NCBI RefSeq assembly: GCF_025144145.1
Contig: NZ_CP083546.1
Span: 75,001 to 139,000, forward strand
Source of the DNA: Leisingera sp. M658
GTDB taxonomy: Bacteria; Pseudomonadota; Alphaproteobacteria; Rhodobacterales; Rhodobacteraceae
Direction: 5' to 3'
Length of the DNA: 64,000 bases
Shown: positions 36,637 to 44,811 of the stretch, one piece after another
Numbering within the stretch: the stretch's first letter is position 1
How the letters are laid out: the number at the start of each line of letters is the position of its first letter
The notes under the pieces: model-generated
Told to the model about the DNA's origin: nothing
The model's database searches: none
What the model saw: only the letters and a program-made list of their open reading frames with translations
Program-made: the position numbers and the translations under genes

Positions 36637-38247
36637 TCACTCCTTGCCGATGGCCCGGCGGATTGCGTGCCGGAACTGGTTTTCGTCAAAGCCGGGGCGG
36701 CGGGCAGCAACATGCTGGTCCGGGCGGATCAGGTAAACACCGCTGTCATGCTTGCCCAGATACCGTTCCTTCAGCGCCAGCGTCTTGTCATCCTTGATGG
36801 ACAGTGCCAGCCGGGTGACCTCAATACCTTCTTCCTCGATCACATCCGGGGCGTCAGCGTCGATGGTTAGCAGCACGAATTTATCTCCCAGCTTGTCCAG
36901 CAGGAAACCGTCGCCCAGCGGCACGTCGGGGCAGGAGGAGCCTGGGCGGGTGCGCTCAGGTCCGTCCAGTGCATCTGCCGAATTCAGCGGCGAGCCGTCA
37001 TAGGTGCAAGGCACCGACAGGCGGCCCGAATTCACCAGCGGGCGGGCGAATTCAAACTGTTCGGACAGGTCCAGAACCGCGTCACGCAGCACCCGGCTCA
37101 TCTCGGACTTGGGCGTGATGAAATCGGTGGAGCGCGAAGAGTTCAGGATGTTTTCATCCGCACCGTGAACCCGCTCGGTGTCATAGCTGTCCAGCAGGCT
37201 TTCCGGCGCGGTGCCGTCGATCACCATTTGCAGCTTCCAGCACAGGTTATCGGTATCCTGAACGCCGGAGTTGGCGCCGCGGGCACCAAAGGGCGAGACC
37301 TGATGCGCGGCATCGCCGGCAAACAGCACCCGGCCATGGCGGAACTGCTCCATCCGGCGGCATTGGAAGGTGTAGATCGACACCCACTCCAGCTCGAACG
37401 CCACGTCCTCCCCCAGCATCGCCTTAAGGCGCGGGATCACGTTTTCCGGGCGTTTCTCGCGCTCCTTGTCGATATCCCAGCCCAATTGCAGATCAATCCG
37501 CCAGACACCTTCCGGTTGCTTGTGCAAAAGCGCCGACTGTCCTTTGTTGAAGGGCGGGTCGAACCAGAACCAGCGTTCGGTCGGAAAATCCGCCTCCATA
37601 ATTACATCGGCGATCAGGAAGTTGTCCTCGAACACCCGGCCGATGAAATCCAGCCCCAGCATCCGCCGGGTCGGAGAGCCTGCGCCGTCGCAGGCGATCA
37701 GCCAATCGGCCTCCAGGTTATAGGAGCCTTCGGGCGTGTCGATTTCCAATGTCACATGGCTGGGATGGGTGCCGATGGCCGAAACCTTGTTGCGGCCGCG
37801 GATTTCGATCGGTGCGCCCTGCTGCTGCAGTTCGCGAACCCGGTTCACCAGGTATTCCTCAAAGTAATACTGCTGCAGATTGATGAAGGCGGGGCGTTTG
37901 TGGCCTTCCTCCGGCAGCAGATTGAAGTCATAGACCTGACGTTCGTCAAAGAACACCTTGCCGGCATTCCACTGCACGCCCTTGTCCACCATCGGCTGGC
38001 CGCAGCCCAACCGGTCGAGGATCTCCAGGGGCCGCTTGGCAAAGCAGATCGCGCGGGAGCCGAAGCTCACCTTGTCGTTGTCATCCAGAACCACCACTTC
38101 GGTGCCCTGCTGGGCCAGGTCTATGGCGGCAGCCAGGCCGATGGGTCCTGCCCCGATCACCACCACCTTGCGGCGCACGGGGGCAGGGGCGTCCTGATCC
38201 GCGTGGCGCGCATAGGGGTACAACGGGACTTCAAAGATCTTGTTCAT
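36637..38247 (-). CDS. FAD-dependent aromatic hydroxylase (MhpA-like)
   Basis: 536 aa group A flavoprotein monooxygenase. Rossmann motif VVVIGAGPIGLAAAIDLA, NAD(P)H/FAD motif ADWLIACDGAGSPTR and FAD ribityl motif RVLFAGDAAHQVSPFGARGA are all present, with a C-terminal thioredoxin-like domain. It resembles 3-(3-hydroxyphenyl)propionate hydroxylase. Placement in the homogentisate operon suggests hydroxylation of a phenol or hydroxyphenylacetate that feeds ring cleavage. Start has ggagga upstream. Confidence 0.88.
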   Translation of the reverse strand: MNKIFEVPLYPYARHADQDAPAPVRRKVVVIGAGPIGLAAAIDLAQQGTEVVVLDDNDKVSFGSRAICFAKRPLEILDRLGCGQPMVDKGVQWNAGKVFFDERQVYDFNLLPEEGHKRPAFINLQQYYFEEYLVNRVRELQQQGAPIEIRGRNKVSAIGTHPSHVTLEIDTPEGSYNLEADWLIACDGAGSPTRRMLGLDFIGRVFEDNFLIADVIMEADFPTERWFWFDPPFNKGQSALLHKQPEGVWRIDLQLGWDIDKEREKRPENVIPRLKAMLGEDVAFELEWVSIYTFQCRRMEQFRHGRVLFAGDAAHQVSPFGARGANSGVQDTDNLCWKLQMVIDGTAPESLLDSYDTERVHGADENILNSSRSTDFITPKSEMSRVLRDAVLDLSEQFEFARPLVNSGRLSVPCTYDGSPLNSADALDGPERTRPGSSCPDVPLGDGFLLDKLGDKFVLLTIDADAPDVIEEEGIEVTRLALSIKDDKTLALKERYLGKHDSGVYLIRPDQHVAARRPGFDENQFRHAIRRAIGKE

Positions 38248-38396
38248 CAGGTCTCCTCCCTAATTCGGGTGCCGTCAGGCACAGCTTTACCGCTTCCCGG
38301 CGTGGCAGGCCGGGAGGATGGTCTAGCGTCTCACAGGTTCTGCCGGGGCGATACGATCTGGATCAAACCGCCCCGGTTGCAATTCCTGGCCGGGGC

Positions 38397-39347
38397 TCAG
38401 CCCTGCAGGGCCTCCCACATCTCCAGATCGCGCTGGGCGGTCCAGATGCGCGGGGTGTCGATGCCGCGGGCCTCGTCATAGGCGCGGGCGACGTTGAAGG
38501 GCAGGCAATGCTCGTAGATCGCATAGTCCGAGAACTTCGGGTCGCACTCGGCACGCACGGCGTCCCAGGCCTCTTTCAGGGTGCCGTTGCGGGCGGCTAC
38601 CTTGGCGGCGGGGCGGTAGGTGCTTTCGACGAAGTCGCGGGTGTTCTCGATGGCGGCATTCACCATGTCCTTGCCCACCAGCGCGTCGCCGCGGCCTGGT
38701 GCGATGGCATCCACATCAAAGGCTGCAATATTGTCGAGCGTATCGCCCCAATCGCTGAAATGCCCATCGCCGCAATAGCAGGCGGAGTGGTACTCCACGA
38801 TGTCACCGGTGAACATCACGTTCTGGTCCGGCACATGGATCACGATGTCGCCTGCAGTATGGGCCCGGCCCAAATGCATAAGATCCACCCGGCGGTTGCC
38901 GAGATACACGGTCATATCGTCGGAAAAAGTCGTGGTTGGCCAGGTCAGACCGGGAATGCTCTCATGGCCTTCGAACAGCCGGGGAAAGCGCTGGAACTCG
39001 CTGTCCCAGTCCTCCTGGCCGCGTTCCACCACCATGGCACGGGCCGCGTCGCCCATGATGACTTGTTGCGCGCCAAACGCCGAGGCGCCAAGGACACGCA
39101 CCGCGTGATAATGGGTCAGTGCCACATGGGTAATCGGCTTGTCGGTCACTGACCGAACGCATTCGATCACCTTGTTCGCCAGCCGCGGAGTGGCCTGTGC
39201 CTCAATAATCATCACGCTGTCGTCGCCGATGATCACACCGGAGTTAGGATCTCCCTCGGCGGTGAAGGCATAAAGGCCTTCTCCGATCTCATCAAAGGTG
39301 ATTTTCTTTTCGGTCATGTCCCCTTGGGACGCAAAAGCCTTGGCCAT
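38397..39347 (-). CDS. MBL-fold protein with altered metal site
   Basis: 316 aa metallo-beta-lactamase fold. The usual HxHxDH motif reads HYHAVR (in VALTHYHAVRVLG), keeping the first two His but replacing Asp and His. LGRAHTAGD keeps the third His and MFTGDIVEY the bridging Asp, while the last His position is PGRGD. So one metal site seems preserved and the second lost. Embedded between fahA and the FAD hydroxylase; substrate unknown. Start has aggaag upstream. Confidence 0.85.
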   Translation of the reverse strand: MAKAFASQGDMTEKKITFDEIGEGLYAFTAEGDPNSGVIIGDDSVMIIEAQATPRLANKVIECVRSVTDKPITHVALTHYHAVRVLGASAFGAQQVIMGDAARAMVVERGQEDWDSEFQRFPRLFEGHESIPGLTWPTTTFSDDMTVYLGNRRVDLMHLGRAHTAGDIVIHVPDQNVMFTGDIVEYHSACYCGDGHFSDWGDTLDNIAAFDVDAIAPGRGDALVGKDMVNAAIENTRDFVESTYRPAAKVAARNGTLKEAWDAVRAECDPKFSDYAIYEHCLPFNVARAYDEARGIDTPRIWTAQRDLEMWEALQG

Positions 39348-39358
39348 GGTGGTCTTCC

Positions 39359-40615
39359 TTATCTTGCGTAGGGGGTTTCAAGCGCGGCCAGAACGGTGCC
39401 GGTGCAGTCGCCGAACCCGATGGTATAGCCGTCGCCCTTTGCCGCGCCTTTCAGGGTCAGCGTGTCGCCGTCGGCGATGAAGGAGCGCTCTTCGCCACTG
39501 TCCAGCGTCAGTGGTTCCTTGCCGCCCCAGCTCAACTCCAGCAACGAGCCGCGGCTTTCCTTCACCGGGCCGGAAATGGTGCCGGAGCCCAGCAGATCAC
39601 CTGCATTCATCGGGCAGCCCGAGGTGGTGTGATGCGCCAGCTGCTGCGCGGCGGAATAGTACATTTCCTTGTAGTTGGTTCGCGCGATGGTGGTCGCCTC
39701 TTTGCCTTCCGGAGCCATGGTGACTTCCAGGTCAATGTCATAGAGCATCGGCCCGCAGTCCTTCAGGTGGTCCAGCAATTCCACCTCGCGCTCGGGCGTG
39801 TCGCAGCGGAACGGCTCCAGCGCCGCTTTGGTCACAATCCAGGGGCTGATCGAGTTGGCAGTCGCCTTGGCCTGGAACGGCCCCAGCGGTTGGTATTCCC
39901 AGGCCTGAATGTCGCGCGCCGACCAGTCGTTCAGCAGCACATAGCCAAAGATATGGTCATCGGCTTCCTGCACAGTAATCGGGCTGTCCGAGGGCGTGCC
40001 GACAATGGCGCCCATCTCCAGTTCGATATCGAACCGTGCGCAGGGGGCCCAGCGGGGGGCTGTATCATTGGGGCCTTTCAGCTGTCCCCAGGGGCGGCGC
40101 ACATCGGTGCCGGAGACCACCACAGAGGATGCCCGTCCGTTATAGCCGATCGGGATATGCAGCCAGTTCGGCGGCAGCGCGTTTTCCGGGCCGCGAAACA
40201 TTGTGCCGACGTTGAAGGCGTGGTTTTTGCCGGCATAGAAGTCGGTGTATTCGCTGACCGCAAAAGGCATGTGCAGCTCGGCATCCATAGCGGAGACCAG
40301 CAGGGCTTCCACCTTTTCCTGTTCGGCAGCGCCGTCGGACAGCAGCGCAGTCAGGCGTTCGCGCAGCGCGGCCCAAACCGCCGGGCCTTCCTCCATCAGG
40401 TCGTTCCAATAAGGCACGTCGAACAGCGGAGTATCACCCAGCTGGATCAGGCCGGTCTCTTCGGCGGCCTGCATATCCAGGATCATGCCGCCGATGGCCA
40501 CGCCGCAGCGCGGATCGTCGCCATCAACAGAGAACACGCCATAAGGCAGGTTGTTCAGCGGGAACGGGTGGGCAGCGTCATTGGCCGAGGCCACCCAGGA
40601 TTTCAGCAGAGGCAT
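39359..40615 (-). CDS. fahA: Fumarylacetoacetase
   Basis: 418 aa. It hydrolyses fumarylacetoacetate to fumarate and acetoacetate, the last step of homogentisate breakdown. Family marks: DFYAGKNHAFNVGTMFRG, the metal-binding ARFDIELEMGAIVG (E-x-E), VLLNDWSARDIQAWEYQPLG (Asp and catalytic region), FQAKATANSISPWIVT (Lys) and GCPMNAGDLLGSGTISGP. Full length. Eleven bases upstream of the MBL gene on the same strand. Confidence 0.96.
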   Translation of the reverse strand: MPLLKSWVASANDAAHPFPLNNLPYGVFSVDGDDPRCGVAIGGMILDMQAAEETGLIQLGDTPLFDVPYWNDLMEEGPAVWAALRERLTALLSDGAAEQEKVEALLVSAMDAELHMPFAVSEYTDFYAGKNHAFNVGTMFRGPENALPPNWLHIPIGYNGRASSVVVSGTDVRRPWGQLKGPNDTAPRWAPCARFDIELEMGAIVGTPSDSPITVQEADDHIFGYVLLNDWSARDIQAWEYQPLGPFQAKATANSISPWIVTKAALEPFRCDTPEREVELLDHLKDCGPMLYDIDLEVTMAPEGKEATTIARTNYKEMYYSAAQQLAHHTTSGCPMNAGDLLGSGTISGPVKESRGSLLELSWGGKEPLTLDSGEERSFIADGDTLTLKGAAKGDGYTIGFGDCTGTVLAALETPYAR

Positions 40616-40722
40616 CGTGTCTCCAGTTTCCGGATCCGAAGATCCTTTTCATCTTTCCGGAAAGTACTCCGGGGGTGAATGGGCCGGTCAGGCCCAAAGG
40701 GGGCAGCGCCCCCTCACCATAT

Positions 40723-42078
40723 TCATTTCAGGCCGGGCGTGCCGTCGAATTTCTTTTCGATGTCGTTCCAGCAGTCGATGTAGTCATCCTGCAGCGGCGC
40801 TTCCTTGGCAGCAAATGCGGTCAGATGCTGCGGGAAGCGGGTCTCGAACATGAAGGACATGGTATTCTCCAGCTTTTCCGGGCCGAGGTTGGAATTCGAC
40901 GCGCCCTCGAATGCGTTCTTGTCTGGTCCATGCGGCAGCATCATGTTGTGCAAGGACATGCCGCCTGGAAGAAATCCCTGCGGCTTGGCATCATACTGGC
41001 CATAGATGTTGCCCATCAGCTCCGACATGATGTTTTTGTGATACCACGGCGGGCGGAAGGTATTCTCTGCCACCATCCAGCGCTCGCGGAACAGCACAAA
41101 GTCGATATTGGCGGTGCCTGGAACGCCTGAAGGAGCGGTCAGCACGGTGAAAATCGACGGATCCGGGTGGTCGAACAGGATCGCCCCAACCGGGCAGTAG
41201 GTGGTCAGATCATATTTGAAAGGTGCATAGTTTCCGTGCCAGGCAACCACATCCAGCGGCGAATGGTCGATCTTGGTCTCGTGAAACTGGCCGCACCATT
41301 TGATGGTTACGGTCGAGGGGACCTCACGATCTTCAAACGCTGCCACCGGCGCCTTGAAATCGCGCGGGTTGGCCATGCAATTGGCGCCGATCGGGCCGCG
41401 GCCCGGCAGTTCGAATTTCTGACCGTAGTTCTCGCAGACAAAGCCGCGGCAGGGCCCTTCCAGCACCTCGACCCGGTAAACCAGCCCGCGCGGAATGATG
41501 GCAATTTCCTGCGGCGCCAGGTCGATGATGCCCAGTTCTGTCGTAAAACGCAGCCTGCCTTCCTGTGGCACTACCAGCAGTTCGGAATCAGCGGAAAAGA
41601 AGTAGCTGTCCACCATCGACTCGGTGACGAGATAGATGTGGCTGGCCATGCCGACCTGGGTGTTCACGTCGCCCGCGGTGGTCATGGTCCGCATGCCGGT
41701 GAGCCACGTGAGGCCCTGATCCGAATGCGGCACCGGATCCCAGCGGTACTGGCCCAGAGAGATCACGTCCGGGTCCACGTAAGGCGCTGATTTCCAAAGC
41801 GGCAGTTCGATTTTCTCATAACGGTGCGAATGTTTAACCGAGGGACGGATCCGGTAGCACCAGGTCCGTTCCGGCGGGTCGGCGGTAAAGGCGGTGCCGC
41901 TCAGCTGTTCGCCATAAAGGCCATAGTTGCACTTTTGCGGACTGTTCATACCCTGCGGCAGCGCACCGGGCAGCGCCTCACTTTCAAAGTCATTGGCAAA
42001 GCCGGGCATGTAGCCCTCGTGCGGCCCCTGAAGAGAGGGGGCCTGGATCATTTCTTGGGGATCGGCGGGCCGATTCAT
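40723..42078 (-). CDS. hmgA: Homogentisate 1,2-dioxygenase
   Basis: 451 aa Fe(II) ring-cleavage dioxygenase making maleylacetoacetate. The N-terminus has [19 protein letters not shown], and the iron-binding region is [18 protein letters not shown] and [20 protein letters not shown] with the expected His and Glu ligands. It is the promoter-proximal gene of the operon, divergent from a MarR regulator. A gaggaga site precedes the ATG. Confidence 0.97.
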   Translation of the reverse strand: MNRPADPQEMIQAPSLQGPHEGYMPGFANDFESEALPGALPQGMNSPQKCNYGLYGEQLSGTAFTADPPERTWCYRIRPSVKHSHRYEKIELPLWKSAPYVDPDVISLGQYRWDPVPHSDQGLTWLTGMRTMTTAGDVNTQVGMASHIYLVTESMVDSYFFSADSELLVVPQEGRLRFTTELGIIDLAPQEIAIIPRGLVYRVEVLEGPCRGFVCENYGQKFELPGRGPIGANCMANPRDFKAPVAAFEDREVPSTVTIKWCGQFHETKIDHSPLDVVAWHGNYAPFKYDLTTYCPVGAILFDHPDPSIFTVLTAPSGVPGTANIDFVLFRERWMVAENTFRPPWYHKNIMSELMGNIYGQYDAKPQGFLPGGMSLHNMMLPHGPDKNAFEGASNSNLGPEKLENTMSFMFETRFPQHLTAFAAKEAPLQDDYIDCWNDIEKKFDGTPGLK

Positions 42079-42110
42079 CGCGCGTTTCTCCTCTTGCTGC
42101 TTGCGGAATA

Positions 42111-42130
42111 TTAGTTGTTTTTGTAACTAA
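42111..42130. promoter_or_regulatory. Palindromic operator between hmgA and marR
   Basis: ttagtt-(8)-aactaa, a perfect 6-base-arm dyad in an AT-rich gap of 71 bp between divergent genes. A likely HmgR binding site overlapping both promoters. Confidence 0.65.
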
Positions 42131-42149
42131 CAAGGGAGAGGGGAGCAAA

Positions 42150-42590
42150 ATGACCGAAAAAGATGATTTCGCCTTGCAGGATTTCCTGCCGTATCTGTTG
42201 AACCGGGCGGCTGAGGAAAGCTCGCTGGGTTTCCAGAAACACTACAAAAACCGCTATGGAATGCTGCGCACAGAGTGGCGGGTGCTGTTCCACCTGGGCA
42301 ACTACGGTGAGATGACCGCCAAGGAAATCGGTACGCGGGCAAAGATCCACAAGACCAAAATCAGCCGCGCCGTGGCCAAACTATCGGAAAAGCGGTTTGT
42401 GACCCGCACCCGCGATGAAAATGACCGGCGGGCCGAACATTTGACCCTGACTGCCGCCGGGGAGGCCGCCTATAAAGATCTGCGCGAACATGCGTTGCAG
42501 TTCGACACCGGCATCTGCGCCCGGTTCACCACCGGCGAAGTTGCAATTTTGCGGTATATGCTGCGCAATTTAGCAGGGATAGCCCCATAG
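42150..42590 (+). CDS. hmgR: MarR family regulator, probable HmgR
   Basis: 146 aa winged-helix protein: RTEWRVLFHLGNYGEMTAKE, IHKTKISRAVAKLSEKRFVT and the wing RDENDRRAEHLTLTAAGEAA. It is divergent from hmgA with a shared palindromic promoter region, so it probably represses the homogentisate operon until the aromatic inducer is present. The name is by position and family. Confidence 0.85.
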   Translation: MTEKDDFALQDFLPYLLNRAAEESSLGFQKHYKNRYGMLRTEWRVLFHLGNYGEMTAKEIGTRAKIHKTKISRAVAKLSEKRFVTRTRDENDRRAEHLTLTAAGEAAYKDLREHALQFDTGICARFTTGEVAILRYMLRNLAGIAP

Positions 42591-42641
42591 ACATCGGCGT
42601 CTGGAATACCCAAGTAAGGCGGCGGTATTGAAGGTGAAAAC

Positions 42642-43874
42642 ATGATACAGATTGATGTCAATTCCGGACCGTTGATTGCCTGGCTGATGGAGCAAGGTCT
42701 TCAAGGCGCGCAGCAGCAGGATCTTTTGCAGGGATATTGCCAGCGCCTGGTCGATGCTGGAGTGCCGCTGTGGCGCTTCCATCTGGCACAGCGCGCCTTC
42801 CACCCGAAATTCGGTGGTCTCGGTTTCAATTGGACCCGCACCGACGGCATCAGCCACGAGCACTACGAATACCGCGAGTCCCCGCGCGAGGAATGGCTGC
42901 GCAGCCCGTTCTTCCACATTCTGGAGCACAATCTGGAAGAATTCCGGGAAAGGATCGAAGACAGCGCTCCGGCGGAATTTCCGCTGCTGCCGGAATTGCG
43001 GGAGCGCGGGGCGACCGATTACTTCGCCAAAGGTGTGCGGTTTGCACCGCCCGAAGCGGGTCCGAACGATCCGCGCCATCCGCAGGAAGGTATGCTGGTT
43101 TCCTGGTCATCAGACCGGCCCGGCGGGTTCAGCAGCCGCGAGCTGGATCTGATCCGTACCACGCTGCCGCATCTGGGGCTGGCGCTGAAATCCTCTTCCA
43201 ACCGGCAGATGGCCAGTGATCTTTTGCAGGTCTATCTGGGCCGCGATGCGGGCCGCCGGGTTTTGTCAGGCGAAATTCAACGCGGTTCCTCGCAGCAGAT
43301 CGATGCTGTGCTCTGCCTGTTTGATCTTAAGGGGTTTACCCAGCTGGCGGAACGGCTGCCCGGAACCGAGCTGATCGAGATGCTGAACGGCTATTTCGGC
43401 CTGGCGGTGGAAACCATCCAGGCGCATGGCGGCAACATCCTGAAGTTCATGGGCGACGGCATGCTGACCATGTTCAACCTCGGCAGTATTGAGGAGGACG
43501 CCCATGCAGCCCTTGCGGCGGCCAATGAACTGTGCGGCAAAGTGCGCGCCTTCAACTCCGAACGCGAAGAACAGGGTCTGCCCACCGCGGGCTTTACTTT
43601 GGCGCTGCACGCGGGTGATATCCTGTATGGTAATATCGGGGCCGAGAACCGGCTGGATTTCACTGTGATCGGCCAGGCGGTGAACCAGACCGCCCGGATC
43701 GCGGGGATGCACCGTTCGGTCGGTCAAAGCATCATCATGTCGGAAGACGTGCAAAAGGCGGCCAAGGGCACCAACCACGATCTGGTGTCGCTGGGCCGTT
43801 ACATGCTGCGCGGAGTGGCCGAGCCGATCGAGCTTTACACCATTTACCGCGGCAATTGCGGCTGCGATGGCTAA
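42642..43874 (+). CDS. Class III adenylate cyclase
   Basis: 410 aa, soluble. The N-terminal ~190 residues are an uncharacterised sensor-like region. The catalytic domain has both metal Asp residues (CLFDLKGFTQL and KFMGDGMLTMF), the adenine-selecting Lys in the latter and Asp in LDFTVIG, and the transition-state Asn/Arg in VNQTARIAG. All key residues for ATP cyclisation are present. The short gap from hmgR does not prove cotranscription. Confidence 0.93.
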   Translation: MIQIDVNSGPLIAWLMEQGLQGAQQQDLLQGYCQRLVDAGVPLWRFHLAQRAFHPKFGGLGFNWTRTDGISHEHYEYRESPREEWLRSPFFHILEHNLEEFRERIEDSAPAEFPLLPELRERGATDYFAKGVRFAPPEAGPNDPRHPQEGMLVSWSSDRPGGFSSRELDLIRTTLPHLGLALKSSSNRQMASDLLQVYLGRDAGRRVLSGEIQRGSSQQIDAVLCLFDLKGFTQLAERLPGTELIEMLNGYFGLAVETIQAHGGNILKFMGDGMLTMFNLGSIEEDAHAALAAANELCGKVRAFNSEREEQGLPTAGFTLALHAGDILYGNIGAENRLDFTVIGQAVNQTARIAGMHRSVGQSIIMSEDVQKAAKGTNHDLVSLGRYMLRGVAEPIELYTIYRGNCGCDG

Positions 43875-43891
43875 ACCGCCGCGGGGCAGGA

Positions 43892-44701
43892 TCAGATACT
43901 GATCTCGACCCCCGGCAGGTTCACTTCCTTCATCATGTCGCGCAGTTCCTGCCGGGCGGCGATGTTGGAAATGTTCAGCTGCTTGACGCCGATGTCCTTG
44001 AGGTCCAGCAGCGTCAGCCCGCGCGGGAACAACTCGCGGAAAATCACCCGCTCGGAAAAGCCCGGTGCGACCCGGAAGCCGATCCGCTTGGACAGCATAT
44101 TGATGGCGCGCTCCATCTTTTCCTTGTTGACCATGCGCTGAGTGCCGACGCGGTTGCGGATCACGATCCAGTCGATCGGCTTGAGCCCCGCCTGCGCCCG
44201 CAGCTGGCGGGCGTTCCAGACCATTTCCGAGTAGACGGACGGCCCGGTAATCGCCTCACCCTTCTGGTCCACATGCGCCAGCAGGTCGAAATCGACAAAA
44301 CTGTCATTCAAGGGTGTGATCAGCGTGTCAGCCAGTGAATGCGCAACCTGACTGAGACGCGTGTGCGAGCCGGGGCAGTCGATCAGGATGAAGTCATGGC
44401 CCGGCTCCAGCGCCGAAACCGCCGCTGACAGCCGGTGGTCATAGATGTTTTCCCCCGGCTGCAAGCTCTCGGGATCAATCTCCGGCAGTTCGTGCATTCC
44501 CACCATCGGCAGGTCCAGCCCTGCCTTCGCGCAGAAATCCTTGCGGTTCTCCAGGTACCGCCCCATCGAGCGCTGCCGCAAGTCCAGGTCAAGCGCCGCC
44601 ACCTTGTGCCCAAGCCGGGCCAAGGTGGTGGCAACATGCATGGACACAGTGGATTTTCCCGCGCCGCCCTTCTCGTTGCCGACGACAATAATATGCGCCA
44701 T
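43892..44701 (-). CDS. mipZ: Division plane positioning ATPase MipZ
   Basis: 269 aa ParA-type ATPase. Deviant Walker A NEKGGAGKSTVSMHVATTLA, Walker A' region VAALDLDLRQRSMGRYLENR, Walker B FILIDCPGSHTRLSQ. The sequence after it (TPLNDSFVDFDLLAHVD, WIVIRNRVG) matches alphaproteobacterial MipZ, which forms gradients from the poles and blocks FtsZ assembly there. Convergent with the adenylate cyclase gene, 17 bp apart. Confidence 0.93.
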   Translation of the reverse strand: MAHIIVVGNEKGGAGKSTVSMHVATTLARLGHKVAALDLDLRQRSMGRYLENRKDFCAKAGLDLPMVGMHELPEIDPESLQPGENIYDHRLSAAVSALEPGHDFILIDCPGSHTRLSQVAHSLADTLITPLNDSFVDFDLLAHVDQKGEAITGPSVYSEMVWNARQLRAQAGLKPIDWIVIRNRVGTQRMVNKEKMERAINMLSKRIGFRVAPGFSERVIFRELFPRGLTLLDLKDIGVKQLNISNIAARQELRDMMKEVNLPGVEISI

Positions 44702-44811
44702 GTACAGGTCCCTTCGCTCGTGCCTTTGGCACGCTTTTATCTTTGCGCCCCTGTATAGGCTCTGGATTCGGTCAAGAAAAGCGGTCTGCGCGGGCTGGTA
44801 AACTTAGTGTA

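Noticed and set aside
37165-38481. 438-codon frame opposite the FAD hydroxylase
   Set aside because: Shadow of the minus-strand gene; no recognisable motif.
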